Shown here piece by piece: positions 36,720 through 44,284 of a stretch of 64,000 bases of DNA. The translations under genes and the position numbers were made by a program. The notes under the pieces were generated by a model. That model was not told the DNA's origin and made no database searches. It saw only the letters and a list, made by a program, of their open reading frames with translations. This DNA is from Zhongshania aliphaticivorans (GTDB lineage Bacteria; Pseudomonadota; Gammaproteobacteria; Pseudomonadales; Spongiibacteraceae): contig NZ_CACSIJ010000016.1 in the NCBI RefSeq assembly GCF_902705855.1, forward strand, positions 141,441-205,440. Reading direction: 5' to 3'. Each line of letters begins with the position of its first letter. Within the stretch, counting starts at the first letter, position 1.

Positions 36720-38984
36720 ATGACAAGCCAAACCCCATTAACTCCGCAAGACAATACTTATAGCGGCCCGTCTAAGAATAACTCAAGCCATCATTTTGAC
36801 GACGAAATTGATTTACTCAACTTACTTGCTACCTTGTGGGATTCAAAGTCTATTATTGCCGCCAGCACCATACTGTTTATGGTGCTGGGTGTTAGTTATG
36901 CAATCCTAGCAACACCAATATATCGCGCAAATGCGGTTGTTCAAGTTGAGGAAAAGTCACCCGGCTTACCAGGCATGAGCGACGTTACGGAAATGTTTGG
37001 CGGTGAGTCTGCAGCAGTTACTGAAATTGAGTTACTTAAAAGTCGTACGGTAATTGGTACGGCCGTCGATGAGCTGCACTTAGATATTATTATTGAGCCA
37101 AATTACTTTCCGATTATTGGCAGCGCAATTGCCCGCCACTTTAGCTATGCCAACGGCGGATTAAATACGCCATTACTAGGCTTTAATGCCAATGCATGGG
37201 GCGGCGAGCTTATCTCGATACCTAAGTTTAATGTACCCTCAACACTATTTAATGAGATGCATACGCTTATTGTCGGCGAAAGCAATAGCTATACCTTACT
37301 GTCTCCCAACGATGAAACCATTTTTACTGGAACTGTAGGCCAAACTGTTACAGTACCCGGTTATGAATTATTTGTTAGCAAACTACACGCGCGGCCAGGC
37401 ACAGAAATATTTTTAACTAAACTCCGTCGGCTAAATGCGATTATTGATTTACAAGCGACCCTCGGCGCGTCTGAACGCGGTAAAGACTCAGGCATTATTG
37501 CTTTGTCTGTAGACGATAGCGACCCAAGCCGTGCCGAAGATATTTTAAATGTTGTGGCTCGCACTTACTTGCGTCAGAACGTTGAGCGCCAATCTGCCGA
37601 GGCAGCAAAAAGTTTATCTTTTTTGAAAAATCAATTACCCACCATTAAGAAAGACTTAGAAAACGCGGAGCGCAGATTTAATGAATATCAAGTCAAAGCT
37701 GGCTCGGTAAATATTAGTGCCGAGGCCGAGGGCTTACTTGAGCAAGTTGTTGATATTGAATCTGGCATTGCAGAGTTGCAGCTTAAAAAAGCTGAGCTAG
37801 ATCGCCTATATACTCACGACCACCCAGCCTACCAAGCATGGCGTGAACAGATGGCTGAGCAACGGGCTCGGAAAGTCGAATTTAACGAGCGCATACGGGG
37901 TCTACCCGAAACACAGCAAGAACTGCTAGGTTTGAAACGAGATTTAGAAGTCGGTACAGAAATTTACACGCAGATGTTAAATAATATTCAAGAGCTGGAT
38001 ATTGTTCGCGCTGGCACCATAGGGAATGTGCGCATTGTTGATGATGCCGCGGTGAATATTGAAGAACCCGTTAAGCCAAAGCGATTACTTATTGCTATAA
38101 TAGCGACCTTATTAGGTTGTTTTATAGGGATAGCGATTGCTTTGGTGCGTGCAGCCTTGAATCGCGGGGTAGAGAACCCAGACGAAATTGAAGCTATTGG
38201 TATACCGGTGTACGCATCCATTCCGCTATCTAAAGAACAAAGCAAGCTAGACCGAACCCTGCTAGGTAACCGCAAGCTTAGACGGCACCCACACAACCAA
38301 CACCCAACAGTGCTGCTCGCTCATCATAATCCAACCGACATCACCATAGAGGCGTTACGTAGCCTAAGAACCAGCCTGCACTTTGCTATGTTGGAAGCAA
38401 GCAATAACATTATGATGATTTCTGGCCCCAGCCCCAACGTGGGCAAGTCTTTTGTGTCTGGCAATTTGGCAGCCGTTATTGCCCAAGCAGGCCAACGGGT
38501 ATTGCTCATTGATATGGACTTGCGCAAAGGCTATATGCATAAGATGTTTGATATGGAACCTGAAGACGGTGTCTCTGAGCTGCTAAGTAAACGAATTAGC
38601 GTAAAAGATGCCATTAAGCCAACGCAAATTCCCAATCTTTTCATTATTCCCCGGGGCGCTATTCCACCAAATCCATCTGAGCTGTTAATGAGCAAAGGCT
38701 TAACAAATCTGCTGGAAGATGTGAGTAACGATTACGATATTGTTCTTGTAGATACTCCCCCAATTATGGCAGTAACTGATGCGGCTATTGTGGGCCGTCA
38801 ATGCGGGGTAACAATGCTTGTTGCACGCTTTGGACTGAACCCAATTAAAGAACTAGAAGTCACTAAACGCCGCTTTGAGCAAAATGGCATTACAGTAAAA
38901 GGCGTTGTGTTAAACGCGGTAGAACGTCGCGCGGCAGGCTACGGCTACGGCAATTACCATTATGAGTATAAGTCTGAGAAGTAA
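36720..38984 (+). CDS. wzc: Polysaccharide co-polymerase and tyrosine autokinase Wzc
   Basis: This inner membrane protein of 754 residues has a Wzz chain-length domain between two membrane helices (about 40-60 and 455-475) with coiled-coil periplasmic arms. A cytoplasmic BY-kinase follows: Walker A GPSPNVGKSF (about 570), Walker A' VLLIDMDLRKG and Walker B DIVLVDTPPIM. The C-terminus has the tyrosine cluster YGYGNYHYEY that is autophosphorylated. It sets chain length and polymer export with Wza. The matching phosphatase gene (wzb) is not in this window. Confidence 0.94.
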   Translation: MTSQTPLTPQDNTYSGPSKNNSSHHFDDEIDLLNLLATLWDSKSIIAASTILFMVLGVSYAILATPIYRANAVVQVEEKSPGLPGMSDVTEMFGGESAAVTEIELLKSRTVIGTAVDELHLDIIIEPNYFPIIGSAIARHFSYANGGLNTPLLGFNANAWGGELISIPKFNVPSTLFNEMHTLIVGESNSYTLLSPNDETIFTGTVGQTVTVPGYELFVSKLHARPGTEIFLTKLRRLNAIIDLQATLGASERGKDSGIIALSVDDSDPSRAEDILNVVARTYLRQNVERQSAEAAKSLSFLKNQLPTIKKDLENAERRFNEYQVKAGSVNISAEAEGLLEQVVDIESGIAELQLKKAELDRLYTHDHPAYQAWREQMAEQRARKVEFNERIRGLPETQQELLGLKRDLEVGTEIYTQMLNNIQELDIVRAGTIGNVRIVDDAAVNIEEPVKPKRLLIAIIATLLGCFIGIAIALVRAALNRGVENPDEIEAIGIPVYASIPLSKEQSKLDRTLLGNRKLRRHPHNQHPTVLLAHHNPTDITIEALRSLRTSLHFAMLEASNNIMMISGPSPNVGKSFVSGNLAAVIAQAGQRVLLIDMDLRKGYMHKMFDMEPEDGVSELLSKRISVKDAIKPTQIPNLFIIPRGAIPPNPSELLMSKGLTNLLEDVSNDYDIVLVDTPPIMAVTDAAIVGRQCGVTMLVARFGLNPIKELEVTKRRFEQNGITVKGVVLNAVERRAAGYGYGNYHYEYKSEK

Positions 38985-38988
38985 ATGA

Positions 38989-39013
38989 ACGTCGGATGTC
39001 TGGCATCCGACGT
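38989..39013 (+). other. Hairpin directly after wzc
   Basis: ACGTCGGATG and CATCCGACGT form a perfect 10-bp stem with a 5-nt loop, starting 5 bases after the wzc stop. No T-run follows, so it may be a 3' stabiliser. Its GTCGGA core resembles the repeat family at 25221, 52797 and 55990. Confidence 0.6.
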
Positions 39014-39133
39014 GCTACCGCGAAAATACCGAACCCTTGCGCGATACGCGCTGGATAAATCATGCCCGTATCACGCAAACTGCGCATTCTGATTTTCAGA
39101 AATTAATTCTTGGGGATTATAAACTTGAAAGTA

Positions 39134-39208
39134 TGGCAGGGAGTCGGTAATCCTGTCCGAAGACACACATCCTGTGTGAATCACCAACCTTGGTCAGCAT
39201 CCCTGCCA
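39134..39208. other. Cloverleaf-like folding element between wzc and the IS110 element
   Basis: TGGCAGGGA (39134-39142) pairs with TCCCTGCCA (39200-39208). It closes three inner hairpins: TCGG/CCGA (39144-39160), CACACA/TGTGTG with a 3-nt loop (39164-39178), and ACCAA/TTGGT (39183-39194). It is not a tRNA since no T-loop or anticodon arm can be read. It may be a structured RNA or a palindromic mobile element. Confidence 0.5.
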
Positions 39209-39471
39209 AGTACCCAAACTAGGGTAGGTTTTAGTGTACTCGTGGTTAGCACGAAAGCAAATCATAAAAACCACTATGTCACACCTTTATATATCATGCA
39301 GTATAACGAGATATCGTATCTATCGATTAATACACGCCTAAACACCCGCTAAGAAAACGACAATACGCGCTATTACTCAGAGTGAAGAACGGATTCTCGC
39401 CATGACGCACCATTAGTCACGCGCGCCTTATCGCAGAACCCATATAACGGCGAGGTGATTTTGTAGGAGGC

Positions 39472-39538
39472 CGCGCCTGAGGCCGATGATTTACGCGCCG
39501 ATCCAGCCCGAGGCCCATCGCGGTCAGCGCCCGCTCCT
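39472..39538. repeat. REP-like palindrome interrupted by the IS110 element (left part)
   Basis: This copy runs TGTAGGAGGCCGC to GCCCGCTCCT, where the IS110 element begins at a CT dinucleotide. The lost end, ACACAATTAGG, reappears directly after the second CT at 40789-40790. Its central segment (ATTTACGCGCCGATCC with AGCCCGAGGC) is the sub-type also found around the RAYT gene. Confidence 0.9.
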
Positions 39539-39544
39539 TGTATG

Positions 39545-39770
39545 TTTAACTTCGATGAATTGGTAGGCTATTTCAACGGTTACCGGGGAGGCCGTCCGCT
39601 CCTAGAGGCAGCATTATCTGACCTCGTCTGTAGAGAGGCCCCCCGCCTCATTGCCTACCTCGAAGAGTATCCGGAAGCCGGTCAGACCGGACTTCGCATC
39701 ACAAGGTTGAGGCGGCATCAAGTGCGAGGTCGGGGAACCGGTGACTATTGTGCCGTATTGATGCAAGGGA
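39545..39770 (+). ncRNA. Bridge RNA of the IS110 element (boundaries approximate)
   Basis: Two internal-loop structures can be read. In the target-binding loop, stem GGGG-A-GGCC (39585-39593) with GGCCCCCC (39637-39644) encloses a left guide CCGCTCCTA (39596-39604), a hairpin (39605-39625) and a right guide TGTAG (39629-39633). The left guide equals the REP target and TGTAG complements CTACA across the right junction. In the donor-binding loop, stems TGCC/GGCA and CCTC/GAGG (39652-39717) enclose AGAGTATC (39664-39671), identical to the element's right end. They also enclose a hairpin (39674-39695) and ACAAG (39701-39705), complementary to CTTGT of the left end. Confidence 0.85.
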
Positions 39771-39780
39771 GGAAAAGCGG

Positions 39781-40773
39781 ATGAGCGTATTTGTCGGGAT
39801 AGATATTGCCGCCAACTCGTTTGAGATGGTGAGCCGCAAGAATGGCAAGGTGTCTAAGGTGGAGTCGTATCGCCAAACTAGTCAGGGGCATGCTCAGGCG
39901 CTTAAGCGCCTCACAGAGCTCAAGCCAGCGCTAATTGTCATGGAGGCCACTGGGATCTACTACTTCGACCTAGCGGTAGCCCTAGCACAGGCTGACTTGC
40001 CAGTGGCGGTCATCAACCCGAAGAGCTTCCACCACTTCGCCTCTCTAAAGCTTGCCAACAGTAAGACTGACGGCGTGGATGCGGCCTTGCTGGCGGAATA
40101 CGGCGAACGTATGCAGCCCCGGCGCTGGATGCCGCCCGATGAGACTCGGCTTGCCCTGCGTGATATCGGGCGGCAGATCAATCGCTTAACCGGTACACGG
40201 AGCCAAGCCAAGAACCGGCTACATGCATTGCAGTCCAAGCGCAGCACTCTGCCCTTGCTGATTGAGGACGAGCAGGCCGGTATTGCCTTGTTGGATCAGC
40301 GCATAGAACGGTTAAGCGAGGCCGCGCTGTCACTCATTGCTGAGTCGCCCGCACTGTCTAGAGACTTCTCGAACCTATGTGCCGCGAAAGGCGTTGGTAA
40401 GGCTACTGCCTTAAGCGTTTTGGGAGAGTTGTGTGTATTGCCTTGCGAGCTAAAAGCCCCGCAGGTGAGTCGTTTCGCGGGGCTGGATGTGCGCCTGACG
40501 CAATCAGGCAGTAGCGTTAACCGACCGGCTCGACTCAGCAAAGCGGGCAATGCCTACCTGCGTTCGACACTGTACATGCCTGCAATGAGCGCTGTACGGT
40601 ACGACCCTAGGGCGAAGGCCTTTTACGAGAACCTGGTGGCCCGAGGTAAAAAGAAAATTCAGGCTCTGTGCGCCGTAATGAGGAAATACCTCACCGGATT
40701 GTGGGCCTGCCTGAAGACCAAAACCGCCTTTGATTCAACGCTGCTCTTCAGTGAGCAGCACTTACAAACTTGA
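39781..40773 (+). CDS. IS110-family transposase (recombinase)
   Basis: The 330-residue recombinase has the N-terminal RuvC-like DEDD domain: VFVGIDIAANSFE (first Asp), IVMEATGIYY (Glu), and LANSKTDGVDAALLAEYG (the Asp pair). The C-terminal Tnp_20 domain has LCAAKGVGKATALSVLGEL and then SGSSVNRPARLSKAGNAYLRSTLYMPA, which includes the catalytic serine region. It looks intact. GGAGG lies 9 nt before the ATG at 39781; the longer frame from 39748 reads into the leader. It should work with the upstream bridge RNA. Confidence 0.95.
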   Translation: MSVFVGIDIAANSFEMVSRKNGKVSKVESYRQTSQGHAQALKRLTELKPALIVMEATGIYYFDLAVALAQADLPVAVINPKSFHHFASLKLANSKTDGVDAALLAEYGERMQPRRWMPPDETRLALRDIGRQINRLTGTRSQAKNRLHALQSKRSTLPLLIEDEQAGIALLDQRIERLSEAALSLIAESPALSRDFSNLCAAKGVGKATALSVLGELCVLPCELKAPQVSRFAGLDVRLTQSGSSVNRPARLSKAGNAYLRSTLYMPAMSAVRYDPRAKAFYENLVARGKKKIQALCAVMRKYLTGLWACLKTKTAFDSTLLFSEQHLQT

Positions 40774-40807
40774 CGGCAAACAGAGTATCTACACAATTAG
40801 GTAATTT

Positions 40808-40935
40808 TGTAGGAGGCCGCGCCTGAGGCCGATAGATTTACGCGCTGAGCCAGCCCGAGGCCTATCGCGGTCGGCGCCCGCTCTACACAATTAGGTGATT
40901 TTGTAGGAGGTCGCGCCGAGGCCGATAGATTTACG
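40808..40935. repeat. REP-like palindromes upstream of the RAYT gene
   Basis: A full copy at 40808-40887 is followed by a left half at 40902-40935. The linker ACACAATTAGGTGATTT between them is the same sequence that flanks the IS110 right junction, so the three copies were a tandem array before insertion. After the half copy, TTACGATT (40931) and AATCGTAA (40967-40974) form another inverted repeat. Confidence 0.88.
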
Positions 40936-40991
40936 ATTTAGTCAGCAATAGACTAAGCTTAATCCGAATCGTAATCCAAGGATGGATGCCA

Positions 40992-41444
40992 ATGAATAAC
41001 CCGCCAAAGGGTGGTGATCTTCGTTTGGGGCGCCGCTCTTTATCTGGGCAAGCTTATCTAATTACCACCTGTACTGCGCATCGCCAGCCTTATTTCAATA
41101 ATTTTTGGATAGGCCGCGGTGTCGTTACGGCTTTACGGGAGGTAGAGGCCGCCACGACCCTCGCGTTTGTGGTGATGCCAGATCACTTGCATTGGTTAAT
41201 GGTATTGCATGGAAATTCATCGCTTTCGCGCACAGTTCAGTTCCTGAAAACACGGTCTGCCCATAATGTGAATCGTCTTAATGTTTGCGATGGGAGAGTT
41301 TGGCAGCGTGGGTTTCATGATCGCGCGCTGAGACAAGATGACGATGTTGTTGCTGCGGCGCGGTATATCGTTGCAAATCCATTGCGAGCTGGGCTTGTTG
41401 AGAATGTTGGAGAGTATCCGCTTTGGGATGCCATTTATTTTTAA
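40992..41444 (+). CDS. rayt: REP-associated tyrosine transposase (RAYT)
   Basis: The 150-residue Y1-type HUH nuclease shows YLITTCTAHRQPYF at the start, the histidine motif MPDHLHWLMVLHG, VWQRGFHDRALRQDDDVVAAARYIVANPLRAGLV (catalytic tyrosine in RYI) and a short C-terminus. It appears complete for the short RAYT subtype. REP-like palindromes of the same subtype lie on both sides, the classical REPtron arrangement, so it is the likely agent that spreads or maintains them. The start could also be the ATG two codons upstream. Confidence 0.9.
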   Translation: MNNPPKGGDLRLGRRSLSGQAYLITTCTAHRQPYFNNFWIGRGVVTALREVEAATTLAFVVMPDHLHWLMVLHGNSSLSRTVQFLKTRSAHNVNRLNVCDGRVWQRGFHDRALRQDDDVVAAARYIVANPLRAGLVENVGEYPLWDAIYF

Positions 41445-41462
41445 TAATGTTATCTCGGTGTT

Positions 41463-41899
41463 TGTAGGAGGCCGCTGGCCCAGGCCACACGATCAACGTC
41501 CGTGATGATTTTTGTAGGAGGCCGCGCCTGAGACCGAAAGAATTACGCACCGATCCAGCCCGAGCTATCGCGGTCGGCGCCCGCTCCTACGCGAAGGGAT
41601 GTACCCCAACGGCGTAGTCCCCTGTAGGAGGCCGCGCCTGAGGCCGATGAATTACGCGCAGGTTTAGCCCGAGGTTCATCGCGGTCGGCGCCCGCTCCTA
41701 CCAAACAGGTACGTTGTATCACATCACGACACGATTGCGTGGTTTTGTAGGAGGTCGCGCCGAGGCCGAAAGAATTACGCACCGTTCCAGCCCGAGCTAT
41801 CGCGGTCGGCGCCCGCTCCTACCATCCCAGCGGTTTTGTATCACATCACGACACATTTGGGTGGTCTTGTAGGAGGCCGCGCCTGAGGCCGATGATTTA
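41463..41899. repeat. REP-like palindrome cluster downstream of RAYT
   Basis: It contains a left half of the long form (41463-41488), full short copies at 41513-41590, 41623-41702 and 41746-41823, and a left half at 41868-41899 that runs into ugd. Linkers with TGTATCACATCACGACAC occur twice here (41715 and 41837) and match linkers at 20371 and 22307. Confidence 0.9.
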
Positions 41900-43231
41900 C
41901 TCTACGCTGCGTCCTCGACCTATGCCGTAGTAGGCGATGCCTTGTGGCTCTAGTATGGCGGGGTCGTATAAGTTGCGGCCATCGAATATCACGGCGTGGC
42001 TTAGGGTTTCTTTTATTAGATCGAAATCTGGGGCTTTAAAGGCGTTCCATTCAGTGCAAACTACGAGGGCGTCTGCGCCGTTGAGTGCCGATTCTTTGGT
42101 GCCCATTAGGTTGAGGTCTGCTCGGGTGCCGTATATGCGCTGGGTTTCGTTCATGGCTTCGGGGTCGTATGCCTGCACTATCGCACCGGCGGCCCAGAGG
42201 TTTTCCATGAGCACTCGGCTAGATGCGTCGCGCATATCGTCGGTATTCGGTTTAAAAGACAATCCCCACAGTGCAATGCGCTTGCCAGCTAGGTCGCCAT
42301 TAAAATAGGACTGAACATGGCTAAACAATTTCTCTTTTTGGCGACCGTTTACCGCCTCTACTGAGCGCAGCAACTCTGGTGTATAGCCGACTTTTTCTGC
42401 CGTTCTCACCAGGGCCTGAACGTCTTTGGGAAAGCAGGAGCCGCCGTAGCCACAGCCAGGATAGATAAAGTGGTAGCCAATGCGCGGATCTGAACCTATG
42501 CCCAGCCTTACTTTTTCGATGTCGGCACCGAGTTTTTCGGCCAGATTGGCCATTTCGTTCATAAAGCTAATTTTGGTTGCCAACATGCAGTTGGCGGCGT
42601 ATTTGGTCAGCTCGGCCGAGCGCACGTCCATCACAATCAATTTTTCATGGTTGCGGTTAAAGGGCGCGTAGAGCTCGCGCATTTTACTTTCGGCAATGGC
42701 GCTGTCGGTGCCGATCACTATACGGTCTGGGCGTTGGCAGTCTGCCACCGCTGCGCCTTCTTTCAAGAATTCGGGGTTAGACACCACGTCAAAATCTAAA
42801 CTCACGCCCCGCGCTTTTAATACTGCGGCAATGCACTCGGCGACTTTGTCTGCGGTACCCACTGGCACGGTAGACTTATCAACAATAATCTTGGGGGATT
42901 CCATATACGTTGCAATCGTTTTTGCCACGGCCAACACATATTGCAAATCAGCAGAGCCATCTTCATCTGGCGGGGTGCCCACCGCAATAAACTGAATTTT
43001 GCCGTGCTTTACGCCAAGCTCGGCATCGGTAGTGAATTGCAGGCGGCCGGCTTCGTAATTGCGCTCTACGAGGGGAGTCAAACCCGGCTCGTATATTGGG
43101 ATAATGCCTTTTTTTAAATTCTCGACCCGCTCAGCATTCACATCGACACAGACAACCTCGTGCCCCACTTCTGCCAATACCGCCGCCTGCACTAAGCCAA
43201 CATAACCAATACCGAATACCGCAACTTTCAT
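41897..43231 (-). CDS. ugd: UDP-glucose 6-dehydrogenase
   Basis: It oxidises UDP-glucose to UDP-glucuronate, a likely acidic sugar donor for the polysaccharide. The 444-residue enzyme has the NAD motif [29 protein letters not shown] with RPDRIVIG, the catalytic cysteine in [10 protein letters not shown] (about residue 265), and the C-terminal [16 protein letters not shown]. Its TAA stop codon lies inside the half REP copy (reverse of GATTTAC), so the repeat arrived at or trimmed the gene's 3' end. Location after the IS110/RAYT zone separates it from wzc. Confidence 0.95.
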   Translation of the reverse strand: MKVAVFGIGYVGLVQAAVLAEVGHEVVCVDVNAERVENLKKGIIPIYEPGLTPLVERNYEAGRLQFTTDAELGVKHGKIQFIAVGTPPDEDGSADLQYVLAVAKTIATYMESPKIIVDKSTVPVGTADKVAECIAAVLKARGVSLDFDVVSNPEFLKEGAAVADCQRPDRIVIGTDSAIAESKMRELYAPFNRNHEKLIVMDVRSAELTKYAANCMLATKISFMNEMANLAEKLGADIEKVRLGIGSDPRIGYHFIYPGCGYGGSCFPKDVQALVRTAEKVGYTPELLRSVEAVNGRQKEKLFSHVQSYFNGDLAGKRIALWGLSFKPNTDDMRDASSRVLMENLWAAGAIVQAYDPEAMNETQRIYGTRADLNLMGTKESALNGADALVVCTEWNAFKAPDFDLIKETLSHAVIFDGRNLYDPAILEPQGIAYYGIGRGRSVE

Positions 43232-43332
43232 TCAATTATCCTGCACATCAAATCGTTAACTGGGGGCGATTCTAGCACGCTAAAAAGTCAGTTCGCGGAA
43301 ATTCAACGACATTCAGCGCATGTCGATACATT

Positions 43333-44151
43333 CTACTTTTGGCAAACCTTACAAAATACCGTGGTGCGCTGCGCTATACGGATCTCCTGCAGTACTCGCT
43401 GGCAAGCCGAACACGACTCGCCGCCGCGACCATAAACCTGCAGCTCTTGTTTAAAATATCCCGGCTTGCCGTCGCCGCCGACAAAGTCCTTTAGGGTTGT
43501 GCCGCCCTGTGCAATCGCATATTCCAACACCTGTTTTACCGCCACCACCAAGCGGGTATAACGGGCAAGACTGATGCTGCCCGCTTCGCGCAGTGGCGAG
43601 ATACCGGCCATAAAAAGCGCTTCATTGGCGTAGATATTGCCAACCCCAACGACCACATGGGCATCCATTAAAAAACTTTTTATGGGCACTTTGCGCTTTC
43701 TGGAGCGCTTAAACAGATAGGCCGCGTCGAACTCTGCGGTGAGTGGCTCCGGCCCCAATGAGGCAAATAATTTGTGGGTGGAGACATCGTCACCGGCGAT
43801 CCATATCACCGCGCCGAAACGTCTTGGATCGGTGTAGCGCAGCACTTGGCCGTCGCTGAGTAAAAAATCTAGATGATCATGCTTGGCGACGGGGGTATTG
43901 GCGCTCACAAGGTAAAGCCGTCCCGACATGCCAAGGTGAATCACCAAATACCCGGTATCTAGGCGCAGCAAAACGTATTTCGCTCGGCGCTCAACACTCC
44001 GTACTTCTTTACCGCGCAGCAGCGCATCGAGGTTTGGGTCAACCGGCCAGCGCAGGCGAAGATCTCTAACGATGGTTTTTTCAAACCGCCTTGCAAGCAG
44101 ATGCGGAGCAATGCCACGCTTTACAGTTTCGACTTCGGGTAATTCTGGCAC
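43333..44151 (-). CDS. mutM: Formamidopyrimidine-DNA glycosylase
   Basis: This repair enzyme removes 8-oxoguanine and has AP-lyase activity. The catalytic N-terminal proline requires the start directly before PELPEVETVKRG, and that codon is a GTG at 44151; the longer frame from 44256 cannot be right. Other features are the KxxK lysine region GKEVRSVERRAKYV, VGVGNIYANEALF (helix-two-turn-helix) and a C-terminal zinc finger with four cysteines (CSACQRVLQEIRIAQRTTVFCKVC). The length is 272 residues, close to E. coli MutM. Confidence 0.95.
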   Translation of the reverse strand: MPELPEVETVKRGIAPHLLARRFEKTIVRDLRLRWPVDPNLDALLRGKEVRSVERRAKYVLLRLDTGYLVIHLGMSGRLYLVSANTPVAKHDHLDFLLSDGQVLRYTDPRRFGAVIWIAGDDVSTHKLFASLGPEPLTAEFDAAYLFKRSRKRKVPIKSFLMDAHVVVGVGNIYANEALFMAGISPLREAGSISLARYTRLVVAVKQVLEYAIAQGGTTLKDFVGGDGKPGYFKQELQVYGRGGESCSACQRVLQEIRIAQRTTVFCKVCQK

Positions 44152-44284
44152 GACACGCTCGGCTTTATAAATAGACGCTGGATTGTATCTCAGCTTCTGC
44201 CTTATCGTCATGAATACCGCCGCAAGCGATGACAAATGAATGGCGACTGGCGACAATGGCCCAAGATTTTTATTTGAGTGAACT

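Larger units (their letters stand above)
39537..40788 (+). mobile_element. IS110-family insertion sequence inserted in a REP arm
   Basis: The element is bounded by CT dinucleotides at 39537-39538 and 40789-40790, consistent with the dinucleotide core exchanged by IS110 recombinases, and it has no terminal inverted repeats. One core plus the body is 1252 bp. The left end has a 240-bp non-coding leader and the right end only 15 bp after the stop codon, as in the IS110 group that codes its bridge RNA upstream. Joining the flanks restores a REP arm GCCCGCTCCTACACAATTAGG. Confidence 0.88.

Noticed and set aside
39134-39208. tRNA gene
   Set aside because: It folds as a three-armed structure but lacks a T-loop, an anticodon arm and a CCA-compatible acceptor.
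39134-39208. Integron attC site
   Set aside because: No core GTTRRRY or RYYYAAC boxes lie at the ends.
39542-39784. An 80-codon frame in the IS110 leader
   Set aside because: It coincides with the bridge RNA, has no ribosome-binding site and no family match; the guide and stem pattern explains the sequence.
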